Below are positions 1 through 6,304 of a stretch of 9,040 bases of DNA, in pieces (positions within the stretch are counted from its first letter, which is position 1; every line of letters begins with the position of its first letter). A model generated the notes under the pieces. It did no database searches. It saw nothing but the letters and a program-made list of their open reading frames with translations, and was not told the DNA's origin. The stretch is from an uncultured Shinella sp. (GTDB lineage: Bacteria > Pseudomonadota > Alphaproteobacteria > Rhizobiales > Rhizobiaceae). Location: assembly GCA_946886325.1 (NCBI GenBank), contig CAMPIK010000074.1, positions 1 through 9,040 of the forward strand, in the 5' to 3' direction. The translations under genes and the position numbers were made by a program.

Positions 1-687
1 GATTTTTCCCGCCTGCTTGCCGATCCGCTGCTGCACCGGGCCTTCCTGACGAGTACGGCGATCGCTGTTGCCTCGGCGACGCTTTCGCTGGCGATCGCGC
101 TGCCGGCCGTCGTCGTGCCGCGCACGCTGCGGGCCGGTGCGGATGGCGGGGGAACGCCGCTTGTCCGTCCGTTCGGGACGGCACTCGTTGCGATGTGTTC
201 GCTGATCCTGCTCGTGCCGCCGGTGGTCGTGGCGACCGGGTGGTTCCTCGTGCTGCGCCAGTTCGGCGAGACCGGCCGCTTTGCGCCTGTGATCATCGTC
301 GTCATCAATGCGCTGATGGCGCTGCCCTTCGTCTACCGCGTGCTCGACCCGGCCTATCGCACCCATCTGGCGCGCACCGGGCGGCTGGCGCTCAGCCTCG
401 GCGTCACGGGCATGCATCGCCTGCGATGGATCGACCTGCCCGGCATGCGGCGGCCTCTCGGCATGGCGTTCGCCTTCGCCATGGCGCTGTCGCTCGGGGA
501 CCTGAGCGCCGTGGCGATCTTCGGCGCCGACGGTTTCGTGACGCTGCCCTGGCTGCTTTTCAGCCGCATGGGGAGCTATCGCACGATGGATGCCGCGGGC
601 ATCGCGCTGATCCTCGGCGTGCTGTGCCTGCTTCTGACGCTGCCTTCGACGGGCCTGCGCCAGCGGGAAGGGGGGCCGCATGTCTGA
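1..687 (+). CDS. thiP: Thiamine/TPP ABC transporter permease ThiP (3' part)
   Basis: This is the C-terminal 228 residues of an inner-membrane permease. The reading frame is open from base 1, so the start lies upstream of the window; a GTG at 115 is internal. ThiP has two fused MetI-like permease halves and usually about 530 residues, so the second half is seen here. Hydrophobic segments lie at about residues 15-39, 59-86, 96-114, 154-175 and 198-217. The cytoplasmic EAA-type loop that docks on the ATPase is at about 129-153 (LALSLGVTGM... followed by IDLPGMRRPL), and the typical GDLSAVAIFG segment follows it. With ThiQ (ATPase, next gene) and ThiB (periplasmic binder, expected upstream) it would import thiamine, thiamine monophosphate and thiamine pyrophosphate. 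The stop overlaps the thiQ start by 8 bp. Family assignment is firm; the exact substrate is inferred from the ThiQ pairing. Confidence 0.9.
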   Translation, partial: DFSRLLADPLLHRAFLTSTAIAVASATLSLAIALPAVVVPRTLRAGADGGGTPLVRPFGTALVAMCSLILLVPPVVVATGWFLVLRQFGETGRFAPVIIVVINALMALPFVYRVLDPAYRTHLARTGRLALSLGVTGMHRLRWIDLPGMRRPLGMAFAFAMALSLGDLSAVAIFGADGFVTLPWLLFSRMGSYRTMDAAGIALILGVLCLLLTLPSTGLRQREGGPHV

Positions 688-1417
688 CGCGACGAAGTCC
701 GGGTCCTCCGGCGCTCCCGCGGTGAAGCTTTCCGGCGCGACGGTGCGCTTTGCCGAGAAGGAGATCGTCTTCGACTGCACGGTCGAAAGCGGCGCGATCG
801 TCGCCGTCACGGGGCCGTCGGGTGCCGGCAAGTCGACGCTCTTCAACGTGCTGGCCGGGTTCCAGCCGATCGCGGCGGGCCGCGTCGAGCTTCTCGGCGA
901 GGACATGCGCGGGCGCGATCCGGCCGACCGCCCGGTCTCGATCGTCTTCCAGGACAACAATCTCTTCGCCCATCTGAGCGTTTCGGAAAATGTCGGGCTC
1001 GGCATCCACCCCGCCTTGAAGCTTGCGGCGGCCGATCGCCAGACGGTGTTCAACGCGCTGTCGCGCGTCGGCCTCGGCGGCTACGAGCGGCGGCTGCCCG
1101 GTTCGCTTTCGGGCGGCGAGCGCCAGCGGGTGGCGCTTGCCCGGGCCTTCGTGCGCCGGCGGCCGATCCTGCTGCTCGACGAACCCTTCGCCGCGCTCGA
1201 CCCGGCCCTGCGCGCCGAGATGGCAGACCTTCTCATCGACCTGCAGCGGGAGACGGGCGCCACCATCCTGCTCATCACGCACCAGCCTGATGACATCGAA
1301 CGCCTGGCCGACCAGGCGATGTTCATCGATGACGGGGCGATCCGGGTCTTCGCGCCCAAGGCGGATTTTCTTGCCCGGCGCGCGCCTGAAGGCCTTGCGC
1401 GCTTTCTCGGGCGCTGA
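680..1417 (+). CDS. thiQ: Thiamine/TPP ABC transporter ATP-binding protein ThiQ
   Basis: This 245-residue ABC ATPase, a normal length for ThiQ, powers thiamine uptake through ThiP at the cytoplasmic face of the membrane. All nucleotide-binding motifs are intact: Walker A GPSGAGKST at 45-53, Q-loop Gln91 in VFQDNNLFAHL, signature LSGGERQR at 143-150, Walker B ILLLDEP at 163-169, D-loop ALDP at 172-175 and switch His201. The short VFQDNNLFAHL stretch and the lack of an extended C-terminal regulatory domain fit ThiQ better than the longer sugar or spermidine ATPases. The ATG at 680 lies inside the end of thiP (ATGTCTGA overlap) and has a purine-rich AGGGGGG site just upstream, which indicates translational coupling. 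A TPP riboswitch would be expected ahead of thiB, outside this window. A related Fe3+ or sulfate ATPase is the alternative, but the operon and motifs favour ThiQ. Confidence 0.92.
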   Translation: MSDATKSGSSGAPAVKLSGATVRFAEKEIVFDCTVESGAIVAVTGPSGAGKSTLFNVLAGFQPIAAGRVELLGEDMRGRDPADRPVSIVFQDNNLFAHLSVSENVGLGIHPALKLAAADRQTVFNALSRVGLGGYERRLPGSLSGGERQRVALARAFVRRRPILLLDEPFAALDPALRAEMADLLIDLQRETGATILLITHQPDDIERLADQAMFIDDGAIRVFAPKADFLARRAPEGLARFLGR

Positions 1418-1452
1418 CGACGGCGGACCGCGGTCTGCTGTCGCCATATTTT
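1418..1452 (+). terminator. Hairpin directly after thiQ, probable terminator
   Basis: Immediately after the thiQ stop, bases 1418-1430 (CGACGGCGGACCG) are an inverted repeat of 1431-1443 (CGGTCTGCTGTCG), with two G-T pairs and otherwise perfect pairing. The innermost bases must open to form a loop, leaving a stem of about 11 bp. A short T-rich run follows (ATATTTT, 1446-1452). This fits a weak intrinsic terminator of the thiBPQ operon. The T-run is short, so it may also act as a transcript-stabilising 3' hairpin. Confidence 0.6.
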
Positions 1453-1743
1453 GGACGCCCACCTGTGTCACCGGAGCCACAACGGAAGCGGTTTCTCGAA
1501 TCGGGGAGTTGCCGGAAGAGGGGCGCGGGACTATCTCTCCATGAAGGTACTGTCTTCGTGTATTGCGTGCGGTGCTGACGGTTGATCGCGTTGACCGGGA
1601 GCATCCCGCTTTCAGGTGACGGCACTTCAAGGCGGAAGACGTGCCCGCGCGGCGCGTCGACAGCCGCGTTTTCCGGGACGCGGAAGCTGGATGGCCATGA
1701 AGGGGCTGGCGACGGAATGCTGGGACTTGGACGAGCATCGGGC
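1453..1743. other. Non-coding gap between thiQ and the M48 protease gene
   Basis: No convincing gene lies here. The protease frame runs open back to a TTG at 1582, but the lipoprotein signal sequence starts much later, so this stretch is probably leader. A TTGATC/TTGACC pair at 1582-1587 and 1591-1596 resembles -35 elements, but no convincing -10 hexamer lies 16-18 bp downstream, so I do not call a promoter. A 14-codon frame at 1541 (MKVLSSCIACGADG) lacks a well-placed ribosome-binding site. No GGAAC-N16-17-CGTT element was seen. Confidence 0.5.
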
Positions 1744-3225
1744 ATGAGGGCGAAGCGGATGGGCCGGGTGTCTTCCGCGGGCTTGCCGCTGCTTGCCGCC
1801 CTGCTGCTTGCCGGCTGCCAGTCGGTGCTCGAACAATCCTACGAGCCGACCGTCTCGCCCTCGTCCAATCCGCAGATCGTCTCCGAAGTGCAGAAGAACG
1901 ATCCGCGTGCCCAGCTCGGCGCGCGCGAGCATCCGCGCATCGTCGCGAGCTACGGTGGCGAATACAAGGATGCCAAGACCGAGCGTCTTGTCGCCCGGAT
2001 CGTCGGCGCGCTGACGACGGTCTCTGAAAACCCGCGGCAATCCTACCGCATCACCATTCTCAACTCGCCGGCGATCAACGCCTTCGCGCTGCCGGGCGGC
2101 TATCTCTACGTGACGCGCGGGCTGCTGGCGCTTGCCAACGACGCCTCGGAAGTCGCCGCCGTGCTCTCGCACGAGATGGCGCATGTGACGGCCAACCACG
2201 GCATCGAACGGCAGAAGAAGGAAGAGGCGGAGGTCATCGCCAGCCGCGTGGTGGCCGAGGTTCTCTCCAGCAACATCGCCGGCAAGCAGGCGCTCGCCCG
2301 CGGCAAGCTGCGCCTTGCCGCCTTCTCGCGCAACCAGGAGCTCCAGGCCGACGTGATCGGCGTGCGCATGCTGGGCGAGGCGGGATACGATGCCTATGCG
2401 GCGGCGCGCTTCCTCGATTCCATGGCGGCCTACGGGCGCTTCTCGTCGGTCGATCCGGAAAACGACCAGAGCCTCGACTTCCTGTCGAGCCATCCGAACG
2501 CCCCGCAGCGCGTGGAACTCGCCCGTCGCCATGCGCGCGCCTTCGGCGCCGAGGGCACGGTTGGAGAAACCGGGCGCGACTATTATCTCGCCGGCATCGA
2601 CGGCCTGCTTTATGGCGACAGCCCGCAGGAGGGCTATGTGCGTGGCCAGACCTTCCTGCACGGCAAGCTCGGCATCCGCTTCGACGTGCCGGCGGGCTTT
2701 CGCATCGACAACAAGGCCGAAGCCGTGCTCGCGACCGGGCCGGGCGACGTGGCGATCCGCTTCGACGGCGTCGCCGACAGCCAGCGCCAGAGCCTCGTCA
2801 ATTATATTTCGAGCGGCTGGGTGACGGGACTTCAGTCCGATACGATCCGCCCGATCACCGTCAACGGTCTCGAGGCCGCGACGGCGCGGGCGGCGGCGGA
2901 ACAGTGGGAATTCGACGTGACGGTGATCCGGATCGAAAACCAGATCTACCGCTTCCTGACGGCTGTGCCGAAGGGGTCGCCGGCCCTGGTCTCGGCCTCC
3001 AATATCCTGAAGTCGTCGTTCCGCAAGCTGACGCCGGCGGAAGTGACCTCGCTGAAGCCGCTTCGCGTGCGGGTGATCACCGCACGGCCCGGCGACACGA
3101 CGGCGACGCTGGCGGGCCGCATGATGGGCACCGATCGCAAGCTCGATCTCTTCCGCCTCATCAACGCCATGTCCGCCACGAGCACGGTGCGCCCGGGCGA
3201 CAAGATCAAGATCATCACGGAATAG
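1744..3225 (+). CDS. M48 family zinc metalloprotease lipoprotein with C-terminal LysM-like segment
   Basis: From the ATG at 1744 the product is 493 residues. It begins with a basic n-region (RAKRMGR), a hydrophobic core and a lipobox LLAGC with Cys25, so it is probably lipidated and held in the periplasm. The M48 catalytic motif HEMAH is at 143-147 (Zn ligands His143 and His147, catalytic Glu144). The third ligand is Glu199 in ELQAD, and the SSHPN motif at 248-252 is typical of BepA/YfgC-like and LoiP-like proteases. Residues of about 280-440 form a region I do not recognise. Residues 443-493 (RPGDT ... RPGDKIKII) resemble a peptidoglycan-binding LysM fold. The likely role is periplasmic quality control of outer-membrane proteins. 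The start is uncertain: in-frame ATGs also occur at 1717 (AAGGGG 11 nt upstream) and 1759; 1744 gives the best signal peptide. The gene converges with rpoH. Confidence 0.88.
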   Translation: MRAKRMGRVSSAGLPLLAALLLAGCQSVLEQSYEPTVSPSSNPQIVSEVQKNDPRAQLGAREHPRIVASYGGEYKDAKTERLVARIVGALTTVSENPRQSYRITILNSPAINAFALPGGYLYVTRGLLALANDASEVAAVLSHEMAHVTANHGIERQKKEEAEVIASRVVAEVLSSNIAGKQALARGKLRLAAFSRNQELQADVIGVRMLGEAGYDAYAAARFLDSMAAYGRFSSVDPENDQSLDFLSSHPNAPQRVELARRHARAFGAEGTVGETGRDYYLAGIDGLLYGDSPQEGYVRGQTFLHGKLGIRFDVPAGFRIDNKAEAVLATGPGDVAIRFDGVADSQRQSLVNYISSGWVTGLQSDTIRPITVNGLEAATARAAAEQWEFDVTVIRIENQIYRFLTAVPKGSPALVSASNILKSSFRKLTPAEVTSLKPLRVRVITARPGDTTATLAGRMMGTDRKLDLFRLINAMSATSTVRPGDKIKIITE

Positions 3226-3240
3226 CAGGCGGGAACGCGC

Positions 3241-3258
3241 CCGGCGATGACGCGCCGG
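3241..3258. repeat. Inverted repeat between convergent protease and rpoH genes
   Basis: CCGGCG (3241-3246) and CGCCGG (3253-3258) form a perfect 6-bp stem with a 6-nt loop in the 42-bp gap between the two convergent stop codons. It could serve as a bidirectional 3' hairpin. No T-tract follows on either strand, so I do not call it an intrinsic terminator. Confidence 0.4.
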
Positions 3259-3267
3259 AGCCTTGGA

Positions 3268-4146
<879 letters not shown>

Positions 4147-4152
4147 TGGGCA

Positions 4153-4178
4153 TCTCCCCTGAGCCGGATGCGGAGAGA
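4153..4178 (-). promoter_or_regulatory. Possible Shine-Dalgarno-masking hairpin in the rpoH leader
   Basis: On the minus strand TCTCTCC (4178-4172) can pair with GGGGAGA (4159-4153) through 7 bp, including one G-U pair, across a 12-nt loop. The 3' arm covers the rpoH ribosome-binding site AGGGGAG (4160-4154). Such pairing could lower translation until it melts or is displaced. This is read from the sequence only; purine-rich ribosome-binding sites pair by chance with CU-rich leaders fairly often. Confidence 0.35.
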
Positions 4179-4302
4179 GCGTCGTCCCGGACGTGCCCTG
4201 TCCCTGAAATCGATACGTGCTGGATGTGCCTTCGGATCACCCTCGTTGCTGCGCGATGAAAATCGCTGTCGTCCGAGAATGCACGGCTGCCAACTCTTCG
4301 GC

Positions 4303-4327
4303 AACGCACAATCCCGTCAAAAGTTCC
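4303..4327 (-). promoter_or_regulatory. EcfG/RpoE2-type (general stress response) promoter of rpoH
   Basis: Reading the minus strand, GGAAC (4327-4323, inside GGGAAC) is followed by a 16-nt spacer and CGTT (4306-4303). This matches the EcfG sigma factor consensus of Alphaproteobacteria, GGAAC-N16-17-CGTT, exactly. Transcription would begin near 4296, giving a leader of about 150 nt. In Sinorhizobium meliloti rpoH2 is a known target of RpoE2 (the EcfG sigma factor there), so position, orientation and gene identity all agree. Confidence 0.82.
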
Positions 4328-4331
4328 CAAG

Positions 4332-4360
4332 AAAAAACCCGGCCGTTTCCGGCCGGGTTC
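4332..4360 (-). terminator. Intrinsic terminator of carD
   Basis: A perfect 10-bp GC-rich stem is formed by AACCCGGCCG (4336-4345) and CGGCCGGGTT (4350-4359) with a 4-nt loop. On the minus strand it is followed by TTTTTT (4337-4332). It lies 32 bp beyond the carD stop codon, so it ends the carD transcript just before the rpoH promoter. Confidence 0.93.
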
Positions 4361-4391
4361 GAAGCATGATTGGAAGCGTGACGCGGCCGTA

Positions 4392-4961
4392 TCAGGCTGC
4401 CTCGTCCTGCGCCTCTTCTTCCTCGATGGCCTTGCCGCGCTTCGGTCCCTTGTTCAGGTTCGTCTCGACGAGGCGCACGGCCTCCGTGTCGGACATCCGG
4501 TTGACGGCGGCGATTTCACGGGCCATCCGGTCGAGAGCGGCTTCGTAAAGCTGGCGCTCCGAATAGGACTGCTCCGGCTGGTTTTCGGCACGGTAGAGGT
4601 CGCGAACCACTTCGGCGATCGAGATGAGATCGCCCGAATTGATCTTCGCGTCATATTCCTGCGCGCGGCGCGACCACATGGTGCGCTTGACGCGGGCCTT
4701 GCCCTGAACGACCTTCAGCGCGCGCTCGACGAAGTCGGTCTCGGACAGCTTGCGCATGCCGATCGACACGGCCTTGGCGACCGGTACCTTGAGGCGCATC
4801 TTGTCTTTTTCGAAGTCGATGACAAAAAGCTCAAGCTTCATGCCGGCGACTTCCTGCTCCTCGATGGCAACGATCTGCCCGACGCCATGCGCGGGGTAAA
4901 CGATCGACTCACCGGTCTTGAAGCCCTGACGCGTTGAAGATTTCTTCTGCTGGGTCGTCAT
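4392..4961 (-). CDS. carD: CarD/CdnL family RNA polymerase-binding transcription regulator
   Basis: This 189-residue protein belongs to the CarD/CdnL family, which binds the RNA polymerase beta subunit and stabilises open complexes at promoters such as those of rRNA genes. The N-terminal RNA polymerase-interacting Tudor-like domain spans about 14-70 (FKTGESIVYPAHGVGQI at 14-30, then LELFVIDFEKDKMRLKVP). The helical C-terminal domain follows, with the family Trp at 96 (TMWSRRAQEY) and SGDLISIAEVVRDL at 109-122. The tail is acidic (IEEEEAQDEAA). The frame stays open to 5114, but the upstream residues look non-conserved. The ATG at 4961 starts the recognisable protein (MTTQQKKSS) and has AGGGAG 12 nt upstream, a slightly long spacing. 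It is a single gene closed by a strong terminator, with its own putative promoter in the 380-bp gap toward fdxA. Confidence 0.93.
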   Translation of the reverse strand: MTTQQKKSSTRQGFKTGESIVYPAHGVGQIVAIEEQEVAGMKLELFVIDFEKDKMRLKVPVAKAVSIGMRKLSETDFVERALKVVQGKARVKRTMWSRRAQEYDAKINSGDLISIAEVVRDLYRAENQPEQSYSERQLYEAALDRMAREIAAVNRMSDTEAVRLVETNLNKGPKRGKAIEEEEAQDEAA

Positions 4962-4987
4962 TCTGTTCAAATACTCCCTGTTACGCT

Positions 4988-5005
4988 CCCGGCCTGGGGG
5001 CCGGG
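4988..5005 (-). repeat. GC-rich hairpin just upstream of the carD ribosome-binding site
   Basis: CCCGGCC (4988-4994) and GGCCGGG (4999-5005) form a perfect 7-bp stem with a 4-nt loop. It lies 8 bp upstream of the AGGGAG site (4979-4974) in the carD leader. It could shape translation initiation or block RNA decay; no function is shown. Confidence 0.45.
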
Positions 5006-5179
5006 GCCGGGTCAGTGCGGCCCGGAAAGACGGAGACACCGTCGGGTGACACCATTCCTGGTCCGTCCCACGAGGCACAAACGGAATTTCGGCGACACGG
5101 ACACGATTGGGCAACGCAACGTTGCTTGTCAGAGGTGAGCGTCGCCTTTAGGGATCGTTTGCTTTCGTGATGGCGTTCG

Positions 5180-5195
5180 GGCACGTCGACGTGCC
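5180..5195. promoter_or_regulatory. Perfect 16-bp palindrome in the carD upstream region
   Basis: GGCACGTCGACGTGCC reads the same on both strands with no mismatch. It lies about 22 bp downstream of the putative -10 element of carD, so at roughly +16 to +31 of that transcript. It may be an operator for a dimeric regulator. I do not recognise a specific regulator from it. As RNA it would need to open a loop and would still form a short GC-rich hairpin. Confidence 0.45.
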
Positions 5196-5217
5196 ACGAC
5201 TGTGGATCAGTTTCATG

Positions 5218-5246
5218 ACCCTATCACAAAAAAGTGCCGAAATCAA
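5218..5246 (-). promoter_or_regulatory. Putative housekeeping promoter of carD
   Basis: On the minus strand TTGATT (5246-5241) and TAGGGT (5223-5218) are spaced by exactly 17 bp within the AT-richest patch of the gap (AATTATTGATTTC ... TTTTTTGTGATAGGGT). TTGATT matches TTGACA at four positions; the -10 element is weak. Transcription would start near 5211, giving a leader of about 250 nt before carD. Confidence 0.45.
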
Positions 5247-5273
5247 TAATTTGCTTTGCATGGGTCATCAAGC

Positions 5274-5301
5274 CTGCCCTATCGCCGATCGAATCGGGCA
5301 G
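5274..5301 (-). repeat. Inverted repeat downstream of fdxA
   Basis: CTGCCC (5274-5279) and GGGCAG (5296-5301) form a 6-bp stem with a 16-nt interval, which itself holds a small GATC-type inverted repeat (CGATCGAATCGG). It lies about 40 bp beyond the fdxA stop. No T-tract follows on the minus strand, so it is at most a 3' structure or a Rho-linked end for fdxA. Confidence 0.35.
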
Positions 5302-5341
5302 TGCTCGCCTTGCGCAGCCGCGAGGGCCTTGCAGTGGACCG

Positions 5342-5680
5342 TCAGTCGCCCTGGCCGGGCTCGGGAGAGAAGTATTTCTCGTACTTGCCTTCCTCGCCGT
5401 CCATCTCCTTGGCCTCCGGCAGCGGGTCACGCTTGACGGTGATGTTCGGCCAGATCTGGGCGAAATCCGTATTGATCTTGAGCCATTTGTCGAGCCCCGG
5501 CTCGGTGTCGGGCTTGATCGCCTCAGCGGGACATTCCGGCTCGCAGACCCCGCAGTCGATGCATTCGTCGGGGTGGATGACGAGAAAGTTCTCGCCTTCG
5601 TAAAAGCAGTCGACCGGGCAGACCTCGACGCAATCGGTATATTTGCACTTGATGCAGTTGTCGGTCACGACATACGTCAT
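5342..5680 (-). CDS. fdxA: Seven-iron ferredoxin FdxA ([3Fe-4S][4Fe-4S])
   Basis: This 112-residue soluble electron carrier is very close to Azotobacter vinelandii ferredoxin I in sequence and length. By the known pattern, Cys9, Cys17 and Cys50 hold the [3Fe-4S] cluster, while Cys21, Cys40, Cys43 and Cys46 hold the [4Fe-4S] cluster. The two extra conserved cysteines (12 and 25) are also present, in CIKCKYTDC and CPVDC. The C-terminal half ([19 protein letters not shown]) is the FdxA-specific extension absent from short bacterial ferredoxins. The ATG at 5680 has GGAG 6 nt upstream. It lies head to tail between the S4-protein gene (191-bp gap) and carD (380-bp gap), so both gaps can hold separate promoters. 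Its redox partner is not shown here. Confidence 0.96.
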   Translation of the reverse strand: MTYVVTDNCIKCKYTDCVEVCPVDCFYEGENFLVIHPDECIDCGVCEPECPAEAIKPDTEPGLDKWLKINTDFAQIWPNITVKRDPLPEAKEMDGEEGKYEKYFSPEPGQGD

Positions 5681-5808
5681 GATGTACTCCAGCGAATTCG
5701 CAATGCCGGGCCGGTCGCTTCGATTCCAGGGTGACGGGCCTGTCCGCCAACACGGTTCGGCCGCTCTTCATCGCCGCCGGCGCCTCGATATCAGGCTTCG
5801 GAGGTAAA

Positions 5809-5838
5809 GGCTTTGATAGGGCTTTGCAAGGACAAAGC
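5809..5838. repeat. CAAAGCC direct repeats plus inverted copy upstream of fdxA
   Basis: On the minus strand CAAAGCC occurs twice at a period of 11 bp (5826-5820 and 5815-5809), about one DNA helix turn. An inverted copy GCTTTG (5838-5833) forms a 6-bp stem with CAAAGC across a 6-nt loop. The cluster lies 129-158 bp before the fdxA start and 34 bp or more after the S4-protein stop. It may be a regulator site or a 3' hairpin of the upstream operon. A TTGCAA at 5829-5824 could be a -35 element, but the hexamer 17 bp downstream (TACCTC) is poor. Confidence 0.35.
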
Positions 5839-5871
5839 ATGCGCGAAACCGGGCTTCCGCGGCACAGATTT

Positions 5872-6303
5872 CTAATCGTCGCCGCCCTCGACGGGCCAGT
5901 CGCCGGCGGCCTTCAGCTGATCCGTTTCGCGGCGCTCGCGCTTGGTCGGCCGGCCGGCGCCGCGCTCGCGGGTCGCCTGGGCGAAGAGGTTGCGCTCTTC
6001 CTTCGGGGGCGCGGGCGGGGTCAGATCGTCGTAAAGCAGGCGTGCTTCCTCGAACGGCCCGCGGCGGTCGCCCGGAAGCAGCACGCGCACGACAATGTCG
6101 TGACGGTCGAGCGAGAGCACGACGATGTCGCCGGGCTTGAGCGCAAAGGAAGGCTGGCGCACCGGCCGGTCGTTGACCGTGACGTCGCCGGCCTCGACCG
6201 ACTTCGCCGCCAGCGAGCGCGACTTGCGCAGCCGTGCGAAGAACAGCCACTTGTCGATGCGCTGGCGCGCCTGACCCGTGGTCTGTTCGCTTTCGCCGGC
6301 CAT
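5872..6303 (-). CDS. S4-domain RNA-binding protein, Hsp15 (HslR) family
   Basis: This 143-residue protein has an S4 RNA-binding domain at about 14-76 (RIDKWLFFARLRKSRSLA, AGDVTVNDRPVRQPS, LKPGDIVVL). Its tail is charged and ends the conserved part with GRPTKRERRETDQL at 117-130, like the RPDKKERRDL tail of Escherichia coli Hsp15. Hsp15 binds 50S subunits that still carry nascent-chain tRNA and rescues stalled ribosomes after heat shock; that function is inferred by family. The ATG at 6303 follows the helicase stop after one base (TAGCATG), and no strong ribosome-binding site is present at the right distance, so translation probably depends on coupling to the helicase gene. The last residues (EGGDD) are acidic. 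Confidence 0.9.
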   Translation of the reverse strand: MAGESEQTTGQARQRIDKWLFFARLRKSRSLAAKSVEAGDVTVNDRPVRQPSFALKPGDIVVLSLDRHDIVVRVLLPGDRRGPFEEARLLYDDLTPPAPPKEERNLFAQATRERGAGRPTKRERRETDQLKAAGDWPVEGGDD

Positions 6304-6304
6304 G

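Noticed and set aside
1541..1585. 14-codon leader-peptide candidate MKVLSSCIACGADG
   Set aside because: The nearest purine-rich site is about 20 nt away, no attenuator hairpin follows it, and nothing links it to the downstream gene.
560..1738. 392-codon minus-strand open frame over thiQ and the following gap
   Set aside because: It is antisense to a complete, motif-perfect thiQ, and its composition (Arg/Ala/Gly-rich) is that of a shadow frame.
1627..2661. 344-codon minus-strand frame over the protease
   Set aside because: It is antisense to the M48 catalytic region, has no recognisable domain, and is explained by GC-rich third codon positions.
3232..3255. GGAAC on the plus strand after the protease stop, a possible EcfG -35 element
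   Set aside because: No CGTT lies 16-17 nt downstream, and it would point into the 3' end of rpoH.
5523..5840. 105-codon minus-strand frame overlapping the fdxA start, with an internal ATG at 5771
   Set aside because: It overlaps fdxA out of frame and its translation within fdxA is a shadow; its upstream part has no good ribosome-binding site.
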